Positions 27,188 through 35,215 of a stretch of 64,000 nt of DNA are shown piece by piece; position 1 is the first letter of the stretch, and each line of letters opens with the position of its first letter. Made by a program: the position numbers and the translations under genes. The notes below the pieces were generated by a model. It saw nothing but the letters and a program-made list of their open reading frames with translations, was not told the origin of the DNA and did not search any database. Source of the DNA: Salinimicrobium terrae DSM 17865 (GTDB lineage: Bacteria > Bacteroidota > Bacteroidia > Flavobacteriales > Flavobacteriaceae); assembly GCF_000424665.1 (NCBI RefSeq), contig NZ_AUKI01000023.1, positions 93,217-157,216 of the forward strand, read 5' to 3'.

Positions 27188-28387
27188 ATGACAGAACACG
27201 TATCTCCTTTTACCAGGGAACAATTGATTCCGCAGGAAGAAACCCTGGAAGTCTATAAGCACAAAGGCCAATTATTTATTGGTATACCCAAAGAAAATGC
27301 TTACCAGGAAAAGAGGGTCTGCCTGAGTCCCGATGCAGTTGCAGCAATGACCGCACACGGGCATCGCGTACTCATTGAATCAAATGCAGGGGAAGGAGCG
27401 AAATTCAGTGATAAAGATTACTCTGAAGCCGGAGCCGAAATCACAAAAGAAACCAAAAAAGTATTTTCCTGTCCAATGATCCTCAAAGTGGAGCCACCTA
27501 CCATGGAGGAACTGGATCTTGTGAATCCGCAGACAACTATTATATCCGCACTGCAGCTAAAGACACAAAAGAAGAGTTTTTTTCAAAAACTTGCTTATAA
27601 GAGGATTACTGCCCTGGCCTTTGAATTTATTAAAGATGACGATGGCTCCTACCCTGCCGTAAGAGCATTAAGTGAAATTGCCGGCACAGCCTCTATTCTT
27701 ATTGCATCTGAAATCATGAGCAATAATCCTGCAGGGAATGGGCTCATGTTCGGGAATATTAGCGGAGTACCACCCATTGAAGTGACCATTCTTGGTGCCG
27801 GTACGGTGGGGGAATTCGCTGCTCGGTCTGCCCTGGGTCTTGGTGCGAATGTCAAAATCTTTGACAATTCCCTTACCAGGTTACGGGCCGTTCAGGCCAA
27901 TCTTGGAAGACCGTTACACACTTCCACCATTCAGCCAAAAAATCTTATAAAAGCTTTGAAAAGAAGTGATGTTGTCATTGGGGCAGTAAGGGGGAAAAAT
28001 CGCTCTCCTATTTTGGTAACCGAAACCATGATAGAACACATGAAAAAAGGTGCCGTGGTTATCGACGTAAGTATAGATATGGGAGGCTGCTTTGAAACCA
28101 GTGAGGTAACCACTCACGACAAACCAACTTTTGTGAAAAGTGGTGTTGTTCATTACTGTGTTCCAAATATTCCATCCCGCTACGCCCGCACATCTTCTCT
28201 CTCCATAAGCAACATTTTCACGCCATACCTCCTGCACATTGCCGAGCAGGGCGGACTTGAAAATACTTTAAGATTTGACAAAGATCTGCGAAATGGTTTG
28301 TACTTTTACCACGGAATTTTAACCAACAAATCTATTGCAGACTGGTTTGATCTCTCGTACCGGGATATCAACCTCCTTATCTTTTAA
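27188..28387 (+). CDS. ald: Alanine dehydrogenase
   Basis: The 399-residue enzyme interconverts alanine and pyruvate with NAD. The N-terminal domain begins with IGIPKENAYQEKRVCLSP and VLIESNAGEGAKFSDKDY, a lysine/histidine pattern typical of the alanine dehydrogenase / transhydrogenase family. The NAD fold has VTILGAGTVGEFAARSA around residue 198. It is somewhat longer than classical Ald because of an N-terminal extension usual in Bacteroidota. It has its own putative promoter and is followed 6 nt later by a small membrane-protein gene. Confidence 0.9.
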   Translation: MTEHVSPFTREQLIPQEETLEVYKHKGQLFIGIPKENAYQEKRVCLSPDAVAAMTAHGHRVLIESNAGEGAKFSDKDYSEAGAEITKETKKVFSCPMILKVEPPTMEELDLVNPQTTIISALQLKTQKKSFFQKLAYKRITALAFEFIKDDDGSYPAVRALSEIAGTASILIASEIMSNNPAGNGLMFGNISGVPPIEVTILGAGTVGEFAARSALGLGANVKIFDNSLTRLRAVQANLGRPLHTSTIQPKNLIKALKRSDVVIGAVRGKNRSPILVTETMIEHMKKGAVVIDVSIDMGGCFETSEVTTHDKPTFVKSGVVHYCVPNIPSRYARTSSLSISNIFTPYLLHIAEQGGLENTLRFDKDLRNGLYFYHGILTNKSIADWFDLSYRDINLLIF

Positions 28388-28393
28388 TTCTCC

Positions 28394-28765
28394 ATGAAAT
28401 TTATTCACAGACTCGGCTATTACCTGGGAGGTTTTGCCATTGGCCTTGTTATCCTGGCATTTTTTTTAAGCGGAAAAAAAACTTCATGCGCCTACGGCAT
28501 TGATGCCCGTGTTCTAAAGAATATTAGAATAAAGGAAAGAGCGTATTCAAAAGAAGCCATAGCCCAAATGCAGGAACAAATGATCGACACGGCAGCTATC
28601 TCCACAGTCCTCCGCAATGGAGATATTGACTTTAGCCGTAGCAAGACAGATCTGGATTCCTGTAAAGTTTACATGGTTACCGGCGACACCGATTCAGGTG
28701 ACCTGGAAATGCTCTTCGAGAACTGCGACTCTATCGCCACTCTCCAGAAGATCTGGAAAAAATAG
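28394..28765 (+). CDS. Small membrane-anchored protein, unknown function
   Basis: The 123-residue protein has an N-terminal hydrophobic segment (about 8-26, YYLGGFAIGLVILAFFLSG) followed by a soluble domain with a few acidic clusters and four cysteines. The first (KKTSCAYG) is just after the membrane helix. It starts 6 nt after ald and is probably co-transcribed. I do not recognise the family with confidence. Confidence 0.7.
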   Translation: MKFIHRLGYYLGGFAIGLVILAFFLSGKKTSCAYGIDARVLKNIRIKERAYSKEAIAQMQEQMIDTAAISTVLRNGDIDFSRSKTDLDSCKVYMVTGDTDSGDLEMLFENCDSIATLQKIWKK

Positions 28766-28808
28766 AACTATACTTCAGTTATTACTTTAAGCTTGTCCAT
28801 AAAACTTT

Positions 28809-29258
28809 TTAAAGGATTTGCCCTGCGTGCTCCTTGGTTTTTACTTTTGAAATAACATCAGCGATAACTCCATTTTCATCAATTACAAAGGTGGTACGGT
28901 GAATGCCTTCGTATTCTTTTCCCATAAATTTTTTGGGACCCCAAACTTTGAAAGCATTTATCACTTCCTTGTCCTCATCGGCCAATAGCGGGAAAGGCAG
29001 ATCATTTTTCTCTTTAAAACTTTGCTGGCGTTTAGGGGAATCTGCGCTCACACCAAGGATTTCATAACCTTTGTTTTGAAAAGCTTTATAGTTGTCCCTA
29101 AGATTACAAGCCTCGGCGGTACAGCCGGGAGTACTGGCTTTGGGATAAAAGAAAACCACCAGTTTTTTTCCTTTGTAGTCTTCAAGCTTATGTTGATTTC
29201 CATTTTGATCTTTGGCAGAAAAATTTGGCGCCTTATCGCCCGGTTGAAGTGTTGTCAT
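28809..29258 (-). CDS. bcp: Thioredoxin-dependent thiol peroxidase (Bcp/PrxQ)
   Basis: Bcp is an atypical two-cysteine peroxiredoxin that reduces hydroperoxides. The 149-residue protein has the peroxidatic Cys46 in STPGCTAEACNLRD with the resolving Cys51 five residues later, preceded by VVFFYPK, and the family ending FVIDENGVIADVI. The length is standard. It is divergent from nth, and the two putative -7 elements face each other. Confidence 0.95.
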   Translation of the reverse strand: MTTLQPGDKAPNFSAKDQNGNQHKLEDYKGKKLVVFFYPKASTPGCTAEACNLRDNYKAFQNKGYEILGVSADSPKRQQSFKEKNDLPFPLLADEDKEVINAFKVWGPKKFMGKEYEGIHRTTFVIDENGVIADVISKVKTKEHAGQIL

Positions 29259-29283
29259 AATTATTACTTTTGTTTCAAAGTTA
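29244..29283. promoter_or_regulatory. Face-to-face promoters of bcp and nth
   Basis: On the plus strand TTG at 29244-29246 and TACTTTTG at 29265-29272 (spacing 18) point to nth. On the minus strand TAACTTTG at 29276-29283 points to bcp. The two -7 elements are only 3 bp apart in opposite orientation, so the promoters overlap. Confidence 0.55.
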
Positions 29284-29290
29284 CATATTA

Positions 29291-29953
29291 ATGACCAAGC
29301 AGGAAAAAGTTCAATTCGTCATAGACACTCTAGCAGAAATTTACCCCAATGTTCCCATTCCTTTAGACCATAAAGATCCTTACACTTTATTAATTGCAGT
29401 ATTACTTTCGGCACAGAGTACAGATGTACGGGTAAATCAAATTACCCCTCTCCTTTTTGCCAGGGCAGACAATCCTTATTCTATGGCAAAACTTTCTGAA
29501 GATGAAATAAGGGAGATTATTAAACCTGTAGGCTTGTCACCTATGAAAGCTAAAGGAATCTACGGTCTTTCCAGGATACTTATTGAAAAGTATAACGGGG
29601 AGGTCCCGGCAGATATTGATGCCCTGGAGGAACTTCCTGCAGTAGGACATAAAACTGCCAGTGTGGTGATGTCCCAGGCTTTTAATGTTCCGTCATTTCC
29701 TGTGGATACTCATATCCACCGACTTATGTATAGATGGAATTTATCAAATGGTAAAAATGTGGTGCAGACAGAAAAGGATGCAAAAAGACTTTTTCCCAGA
29801 GAACTGTGGAATGAACTTCATTTGCAAATAATTTGGTACGGTCGGGAATATTCTCCCGCCAGAGGGTGGGATCTTGAAAAAGACATTATTACCAAAACCA
29901 TCGGCCGAAAAAAGGTGCTGGAAGAATACGATAAAAAAAAGACCCGCATATAG
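29291..29953 (+). CDS. nth: Endonuclease III lacking the iron-sulfur cluster
   Basis: Nth is a DNA glycosylase/AP lyase for oxidised pyrimidines. The 220-residue protein keeps the helix-hairpin-helix and catalytic lysine (Lys121 in LPAVGHKTASVV) and the conserved Asp139 in FPVDTHIHRL, which align with E. coli Lys120 and Asp138. The C-terminal four-cysteine [4Fe-4S] loop is absent: the protein has no cysteine at all and ends in a basic tail. The start MTKQEK at 29291 is chosen because earlier codons lie before the predicted transcription start. Confidence 0.93.
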   Translation: MTKQEKVQFVIDTLAEIYPNVPIPLDHKDPYTLLIAVLLSAQSTDVRVNQITPLLFARADNPYSMAKLSEDEIREIIKPVGLSPMKAKGIYGLSRILIEKYNGEVPADIDALEELPAVGHKTASVVMSQAFNVPSFPVDTHIHRLMYRWNLSNGKNVVQTEKDAKRLFPRELWNELHLQIIWYGREYSPARGWDLEKDIITKTIGRKKVLEEYDKKKTRI

Positions 29954-29967
29954 CAGGTCTTTTTTTT
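29939..29967 (+). terminator. Terminator overlapping the nth stop
   Basis: AAGACC and GGTCTT form a short stem around the nth stop codon, followed by seven T residues. The stem is weak in GC content. Confidence 0.65.
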
Positions 29968-30103
29968 AGTTTAAAATTGTTTCAAATTCCAGCTTCTTAT
30001 AAGAGCTTATTCGTAAAGCCTTAGAATAGTTCAAAAGGAAATTAATGGTTTCCTTTTTTGGGGTCATTGTTTTCAATTTTTTTCGAGAGTAAAGTTTCGC
30101 CAT
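29966..30103 (-). CDS. 45-residue basic protein, unknown function
   Basis: A minus-strand frame from the ATG at 30101-30103 encodes 45 residues beginning MAKLYSRKKLKTMTPKKETI, followed by INFLLNYSKALRISSYKKLEF. It is basic and helical in character. It sits immediately downstream of the ECF sigma factor gene and abuts the nth terminator. From memory this kind of short protein recurs in Flavobacteriaceae, but that is not verified here. It is too short for most gene callers. Confidence 0.6.
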   Translation of the reverse strand: MAKLYSRKKLKTMTPKKETINFLLNYSKALRISSYKKLEFETILN

Positions 30104-30171
30104 TATTGGTTATTTAAGGTTGTAACTTAATAACGGACCAACTTTAATCTTATTGTACTGGAATGTCGTAG

Positions 30172-30756
30172 TTAATTAGTTAAAGTTAACTGGTGTTTCT
30201 CAATAACCTTACGTAGGTTTATTAGAGCATATCTCATTCGTCCAAGTGCAGTGTTTATACTAACCCCTGTTCTTTCTGAAATTTCTTTAAAACTCATGTC
30301 TTTATAGATCCTCATTACAAGAACCTCTAGTTGATCTTCAGGTAGTTCTTTGATCAACTCCTGAACATCTGCTTCGATCTGATCCTTAATGATTTGCTTT
30401 TCAGCATTTAGTCCGGAGTCACATAGGACCGAAAAAATATTGAAATCGCCACTGTTCTCAAACTTTGGCATTCTTTTGTTTTTTCTAAAATGGTCAATCA
30501 CCAGGTTGTGCGCAATTCGCATCACCCAGGGAAGAAATTTACCTTCTTCATTGTATTTTCCTCTTTTCAGGGTTCTGATGACTTTGATAAATGTATCCTG
30601 AAAGATGTCTTCAGCAATATCTTTATCAAAGACTTTTGAAAAGATGAAACTGTATATACGTTGTTGGTGACGGTTAATTAGAATAGAAAGTGACTGCTCG
30701 TCTCCTTCCATATAGCTTTTCACGAGAAAAGCATCATTTGCCTCGGCGTTGTTCAT
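30172..30756 (-). CDS. RNA polymerase ECF-type sigma-70 factor
   Basis: The 194-residue protein has sigma region 2 (about 25-95, with ILINRHQQRIYSFIFSKVFD and DIFQDTFIKV) and region 4 (about 130-185, with ELPEDQLEVLVMRIYKDMSFKEISERTG). It lacks regions 1 and 3, as in extracytoplasmic-function sigma factors. No anti-sigma gene is adjacent. A short basic protein gene lies downstream. In Porphyromonas an ECF sigma factor, SigP, works with PorX, but similarity of this one to SigP cannot be judged here. Confidence 0.92.
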   Translation of the reverse strand: MNNAEANDAFLVKSYMEGDEQSLSILINRHQQRIYSFIFSKVFDKDIAEDIFQDTFIKVIRTLKRGKYNEEGKFLPWVMRIAHNLVIDHFRKNKRMPKFENSGDFNIFSVLCDSGLNAEKQIIKDQIEADVQELIKELPEDQLEVLVMRIYKDMSFKEISERTGVSINTALGRMRYALINLRKVIEKHQLTLTN

Positions 30757-30970
30757 AAGAGTTACTTTTACAGGCTGTTGGGGTGGCCTGGGTTAGTTAT
30801 TATAAGTTCAAAGTAACTTTATGCTATAGGCAAATCTGGTTTAGAATTAATAACAGCAAATATAACAGGAAAATTTTCACTAAAACAAATAAAAGGTTAA
30901 TGTTTTTAACAATGTCAATTTCATATAGTTATAATCATTTTCCCGGAAGCCTAAAAATTTGAAGATTAAG

Positions 30971-30978
30971 TATCTTTG
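30971..30978 (+). promoter_or_regulatory. TAnnTTTG element for uvrA
   Basis: TATCTTTG matches the -7 consensus 22 nt before the uvrA ATG at 31001. It shows that an earlier in-frame ATG at 30959 would precede the transcription start. Confidence 0.55.
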
Positions 30979-31000
30979 CAGACTCATTTCAAATTTTAGT

Positions 31001-33787
31001 ATGCAAGTAGATATCTCAGGAATAGATCCAAAGGAGAATATAATTATAAAAGGAGCCCGTCTTCACAATTTAAAGAATATAAATGTTATAATTCCGCGGA
31101 ATAAACTAGTGGTCCTTACCGGACTTTCAGGATCGGGAAAGTCATCTCTGGCTTTTGATACTTTATATGCTGAAGGTCAGCGGCGTTATGTGGAGAGTCT
31201 ATCCTCCTATGCCCGTCAATTTCTTGGCAGGCTAAATAAGCCACAGGTAGATTCTATAAAAGGAATTGCCCCGGCCATTGCTATAGAGCAAAAGGTAAAC
31301 TCCACTAATCCGCGTTCTACCGTGGGAACTTCTACAGAAATATACGATTACCTCAAACTGCTCTTTGCCCGTATTGGAAAAACTTACTCTCCGGTTTCGG
31401 GTGATGAGGTGAAAAAAGACACGGTTACCGATGTAGTGAATTATGTAAAGACTTTTCCTGAAGGCTCAAAAATGCTTCTTTTAGCACCTGTCCATGTAGA
31501 ACAGAGTCGCACCCCCGAGGAAAAACTGAAAGTCCTCCTGCAACAAGGCTACAGCCGTATAAAATTTAAAGACGAAGTCCTTAGGATCGATGAAACAGAT
31601 CTCTCAAAAATAGCAGAAAAAAATTTGTTTCTCGTTGTGGACAGGATCGTTACCAAAGATGATGAAGATTTCATGAATCGTCTGGCAGATGCCGTTCAAA
31701 CTGCCTTTTTTGAAGGGAAAGGGGAATTGTTCATTGAAAATTTTTCAGATAAAAAAATAAGACAGTTCAGTAATAAATTTGAGCTGGACGGGATGAACTT
31801 TCTTGAGCCTAACGTCCACTTGTTCAGTTTCAATAATCCTTATGGAGCCTGCCCAAAATGTGAAGGGTACGGAGATGTTATTGGAATTGATGAAGATCTC
31901 GTGATACCAAATACAGGATTATCTGTCTATGAAAACGCGATTTTCCCCTGGCGCGGAGAAAGTATGAGCTGGTATCGCGATCAATTGGTGAACAACAGCC
32001 ATAAATTTAATTTCCCTATTCACAAACCGTATTTTGAGTTGACCCAGGAGCAAAAGGATTTAGTTTGGAATGGAAATAAACATTTTGAAGGACTAAATCA
32101 ATTTTTCGCTTTTCTGGAATCCAAAGCTTACAAGATCCAAAACCGGGTGATGCTTTCCCGTTACCGCGGAAAAACGAGATGTTCTGTCTGTAAAGGTAAA
32201 AGGTTACGCCCCGAAGCAAATTATGTAAAAATAGGAGGAGCCAATATTACTCAGCTGGTAGAAATGCCGATAAATAAAGTTTCAGAATTCTTTGAACAGT
32301 TAGAGCTCGGTGAATCTGATGCTGCCATTGCAAAAAGGCTACTGACTGAAATAAGGAATAGACTTGGTTTCCTTTCAAAAGTGGGATTAACTTATCTCAC
32401 TTTGAACAGAAAATCCAATACTCTCTCGGGTGGGGAATCACAACGAATCAACCTTGCAACTTCCCTGGGAAGCAGTCTGGTGGGTTCCATGTATATTCTT
32501 GATGAACCTTCGATTGGTTTACATCCCCGCGATACCTTGAAACTTATTGAAGTTCTTAAATCTCTTCGTGATCTTGGTAATACCGTGATTGTTGTAGAGC
32601 ATGATGAAGATATCATGAAGGCCGCCGATGAAATTATCGATATTGGTCCCGAAGCCGGAACAAACGGTGGAGAAGTTGTCGCCTCCGGAACCTTTAGTGA
32701 TATCCTGGTTTCTGACTCCCTGACTTCACAATACTTAAATAATACTCTCAGGATTGAGGTGCCTGCAAAAAGAAGAGAGTCAAAATACTTTATTGATGTA
32801 ATCGGGGCAAGGGAAAACAACCTTAAGAATATTGACGTAAGATTTCCGCTTGGTGTATTTACAGCTGTAACCGGAGTATCAGGGAGTGGGAAAAGTACAT
32901 TGATCAAGAGGATCTTATACCCGGCGATGTGCAAAGAAATTGGTGGATATGGCGAGAAAGCGGGACAATTCACAAAAATTGCAGGCAAATTTGGAAATGT
33001 GAAATTGGTAGAATTTGTAGATCAAAATCCTATTGGCAGGTCCTCGCGTTCAAATCCGGTGACCTATATAAAGGCTTATGATGATATCAGGAATTTATTT
33101 TCAAATCAAAAATTAAGTGATATAAGAAGTTATAAGCCAAAGCATTTTTCTTTTAATGTAGATGGCGGGCGATGTGAAACCTGTAAAGGAGAAGGTGAAG
33201 TGACTATTGAGATGCAATTTATGGCCGACGTACACCTTGTTTGCGAAGTGTGCAACGGAAAACGCTTCAAAAAGGAGATTTTGGAAGTAAAGTTTGCCGA
33301 TAAAAATATTGATGATATCCTCAACATGACCATTGATGATGCCGTTAATTTCTTTTCATCAAATGGCGAAGACAAGATCACTTCAAAACTAAAGCCCTTA
33401 CAGGATGTTGGTTTAGGATACGTGCAGTTAGGCCAAAGCTCCTCTACCCTTTCGGGGGGAGAAGCTCAAAGGATCAAACTTGCTTCTTTTCTGGTCAAAG
33501 GAAATTCAAAGGAAAAAGCTTTATTTATTTTTGATGAACCTACCACAGGTTTGCACTTTCATGATATTCAGAAGTTATTGAAATCTTTTAATGCTCTTCT
33601 GGCCAAAGGTCATTCGGTTATTGTAATTGAACACAATATGGACCTGGTTAAATGTGCAGATCATGTGATCGATCTGGGGCTGGAAGGTGGTGATGCCGGT
33701 GGTCGACTTATAGCAACCGGTACGCCCGAAGAAGTTTCGGAAAATAAAGAATCATATACTGCACCTTTTCTCCGCGAAAAGTTATAG
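31001..33787 (+). CDS. uvrA: Excinuclease ABC subunit A
   Basis: UvrA is the damage-sensing ABC ATPase of nucleotide-excision repair. The 928-residue protein has two ABC modules: Walker [13 protein letters not shown] near residue 40 and [12 protein letters not shown] near 626, signature motifs LSGGESQRI and LSGGEAQRI, and [11 protein letters not shown]. Zinc-finger Cys pairs occur in [24 protein letters not shown] and CEVCNGKR. The N-terminal zinc module of canonical UvrA (the CPxCG pair before LFSFN) is missing in this copy. It is on the opposite strand to the sigma factor. Confidence 0.95.
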   Translation: MQVDISGIDPKENIIIKGARLHNLKNINVIIPRNKLVVLTGLSGSGKSSLAFDTLYAEGQRRYVESLSSYARQFLGRLNKPQVDSIKGIAPAIAIEQKVNSTNPRSTVGTSTEIYDYLKLLFARIGKTYSPVSGDEVKKDTVTDVVNYVKTFPEGSKMLLLAPVHVEQSRTPEEKLKVLLQQGYSRIKFKDEVLRIDETDLSKIAEKNLFLVVDRIVTKDDEDFMNRLADAVQTAFFEGKGELFIENFSDKKIRQFSNKFELDGMNFLEPNVHLFSFNNPYGACPKCEGYGDVIGIDEDLVIPNTGLSVYENAIFPWRGESMSWYRDQLVNNSHKFNFPIHKPYFELTQEQKDLVWNGNKHFEGLNQFFAFLESKAYKIQNRVMLSRYRGKTRCSVCKGKRLRPEANYVKIGGANITQLVEMPINKVSEFFEQLELGESDAAIAKRLLTEIRNRLGFLSKVGLTYLTLNRKSNTLSGGESQRINLATSLGSSLVGSMYILDEPSIGLHPRDTLKLIEVLKSLRDLGNTVIVVEHDEDIMKAADEIIDIGPEAGTNGGEVVASGTFSDILVSDSLTSQYLNNTLRIEVPAKRRESKYFIDVIGARENNLKNIDVRFPLGVFTAVTGVSGSGKSTLIKRILYPAMCKEIGGYGEKAGQFTKIAGKFGNVKLVEFVDQNPIGRSSRSNPVTYIKAYDDIRNLFSNQKLSDIRSYKPKHFSFNVDGGRCETCKGEGEVTIEMQFMADVHLVCEVCNGKRFKKEILEVKFADKNIDDILNMTIDDAVNFFSSNGEDKITSKLKPLQDVGLGYVQLGQSSSTLSGGEAQRIKLASFLVKGNSKEKALFIFDEPTTGLHFHDIQKLLKSFNALLAKGHSVIVIEHNMDLVKCADHVIDLGLEGGDAGGRLIATGTPEEVSENKESYTAPFLREKL

Positions 33788-33843
33788 AAAATGTCACTTT
33801 CGAGACTTCATTATTTAACATTAGGAAACAAGCAAATTATAAA

Positions 33844-33862
33844 TTTGGCACAGCCTTTGAAT
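33844..33862 (+). promoter_or_regulatory. Sigma-54-like promoter, upstream site
   Basis: TTTGGCACAGCCTTTGAAT has the -24 GG and -12 G with exact sigma-54 spacing (GG at 33847-33848, GA at 33859-33860, GA instead of GC). The predicted start is near 33872 and would precede the small RNA candidate. Confidence 0.5.
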
Positions 33863-33914
33863 CAAGAGTATTAATTACAGAGTTAATTTCTCATAATAAA
33901 TTGTAGTTAATAAT

Positions 33915-33930
33915 TTTTGGTTGGTTAGTT
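33915..33930 (+). repeat. 16-nt repeat TTTTGGTTGGTTAGTT, copy 1
   Basis: An identical 16-mer occurs at 35104-35119. Each copy lies a few nucleotides upstream of a terminator stem. Confidence 0.7.
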
Positions 33931-33933
33931 TGG

Positions 33934-33966
33934 AAACCTCGTGAAGCTTAATGCTCACGGGGTTTT
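33934..33966 (+). terminator. Terminator upstream of the secreted basic protein gene
   Basis: AAACCTCGTGA / TCACGGGGTTT is an 11-bp stem with one mismatch and a 10-nt loop, followed by TTTTC. It could end uvrA or the candidate small RNA. Confidence 0.75.
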
Positions 33967-33973
33967 CTAATTT

Positions 33974-33990
33974 TTGGCACGTAGTTTGAA
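33974..33990 (+). promoter_or_regulatory. Sigma-54-like promoter of the secreted basic protein gene
   Basis: TTGGCACGTAGTTTGAA has a strong -24 element (TTGGCACG) and -12 TTGA, with GG at 33976-33977 and GA at 33988-33989 at exact spacing. The predicted +1 (about 34001) coincides with the first base of a TGTATC/GATACA hairpin (34001-34020). Confidence 0.6.
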
Positions 33991-34046
33991 TATATATAAG
34001 TGTATCAAAAGATGGATACAATCGTTTAATCTTAAAATCCCTTATC

Positions 34047-35096
34047 ATGAAAAAGTTTTACCTCTTATTGGTTTTAATGGTGGTTGGGTTTTCTACCAAA
34101 GCTGCACCTGCAGCCGAAGGGAACTTTGATCACCGGGGTTACGAAAATGCTGTTATTTTTGTGGAAAGAGGGGTTGAATTTGCCGTTTTTCCTGACGGAC
34201 AGTTTGATTTCTTCTTCAATCCGAGGAATAATTTCAACAGAATTCCGTCACATATTAATTATAGTTTTAATTCCGGTTATGATTACGGCCCATTCGTACA
34301 ATATGATGATTTTGGAGCTGTGATCCAAATCGAGAATGTTCCGGTTTATTACGACTACTATGGAAGAATTATTCAGGCAGGACGGGTTAAGGTTAGTTAT
34401 AATGCCTTTGGAATGGTACACAGAGTAGGAAACCTGTTTGTACATTATGATCCTTACCATCGTTACAGCCATACTTCAGGATTTATCAATAACAGAAATG
34501 TACATTACGTCTATCGACCATGGCACGATCATTATATGAGACCATTTTCAGAATATACGGTAGTGTACCACCAGCCATATCGATTGTATTATGAGCCCAA
34601 CAGAATGAGGTACAATTCCTATAAGAAGTATTATCACAATAACTATTACAACAATAACTCTTTTCAAAAGAGCTATTACAGACCAGGAGAAAGAGTCACC
34701 TCCTATCACAGAGGAAAAAGAACAGAGGAGCAAAAGAGAATTAGAACTCAAAATGCATCCCCAAGAGAATCAGCTGTTTCTGCAGCGCAATACAGAGAAG
34801 AAAAGAGAGAAATTCGCCGCTCTACGCCTGCAACTAATAGAGCAGATGCCAGAGCCCGGGCTTCAAGAGTAGAAACTCCTGCAGTACAGCAACGGGTAGT
34901 ACGTCAAAACCGTGCAGCCAATGTTCCTGCTGAAAGAAGTGTACAACAGAGAAGCAGAAGTGCATCTGTAAACGCAACTCCTGCAAGACAAGTACAGGCT
35001 CAGGCCAGGACACAACGGTCTACAACTGTGAGTCCTGCAACAGTTCAGGAAACTCCTGCCTCAACAAGAAGCAGAAGTTCCAGAGGAAGAAATTAA
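34047..35096 (+). CDS. Secreted basic, low-complexity protein, unknown function
   Basis: The 349-residue protein has a signal peptide (MKKFYLLLVLMVVGFSTKAAPA) and an N-terminal beta-rich domain with repeated Tyr/Gly segments (about 30-140). A Tyr/His/Asn-rich middle (about 150-215, e.g. YKKYYHNNYYNNNSFQKSYY) and an Arg/Gln/Ala/Thr-rich C-terminal half follow. The tail is very basic. It could bind acidic polymers or the cell surface. No known domain was recognised. A sigma-54-like promoter precedes it and a strong terminator follows. Confidence 0.7.
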   Translation: MKKFYLLLVLMVVGFSTKAAPAAEGNFDHRGYENAVIFVERGVEFAVFPDGQFDFFFNPRNNFNRIPSHINYSFNSGYDYGPFVQYDDFGAVIQIENVPVYYDYYGRIIQAGRVKVSYNAFGMVHRVGNLFVHYDPYHRYSHTSGFINNRNVHYVYRPWHDHYMRPFSEYTVVYHQPYRLYYEPNRMRYNSYKKYYHNNYYNNNSFQKSYYRPGERVTSYHRGKRTEEQKRIRTQNASPRESAVSAAQYREEKREIRRSTPATNRADARARASRVETPAVQQRVVRQNRAANVPAERSVQQRSRSASVNATPARQVQAQARTQRSTTVSPATVQETPASTRSRSSRGRN

Positions 35097-35103
35097 AATT
35101 TAG

Positions 35104-35119
35104 TTTTGGTTGGTTAGTT
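35104..35119 (+). repeat. 16-nt repeat TTTTGGTTGGTTAGTT, copy 2
   Basis: Identical to 33915-33930. It lies in the 3' untranslated region, just before the terminator stem. Confidence 0.7.
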
Positions 35120-35125
35120 GGTTGG

Positions 35126-35158
35126 TCCCCGGTTGCGATAGCGCCGGGGATCTTTTTT
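35126..35158 (+). terminator. Terminator downstream of the secreted basic protein gene
   Basis: TCCCCGG / CCGGGGA form a 7-bp GC-rich stem with an 11-nt loop, followed by TCTTTTTTG. It is a strong intrinsic terminator. Confidence 0.9.
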
Positions 35159-35215
35159 GTCTAAAATCTATAAATTCCTCCGAATTCATGGAAAGAGTTG
35201 TTGTGGCGGATCAAT

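Larger units (their letters stand above)
33872..33966 (+). ncRNA. Candidate small RNA between uvrA and the secreted-protein gene
   Basis: This interval runs from a predicted sigma-54-type start to a GC-rich terminator hairpin. It has no start codon in a sensible context, begins with a weak AT-rich hairpin (33873-33888), and carries TTTTGGTTGGTTAGTT just before the terminator. An alternative is that it is simply the uvrA 3' region with a terminator and no separate promoter. Confidence 0.4.

Noticed and set aside
30959..31000. ATG at 30959 as uvrA start
   Set aside because: A TAnnTTTG promoter element lies between it and 31001, so it would precede the transcription start.
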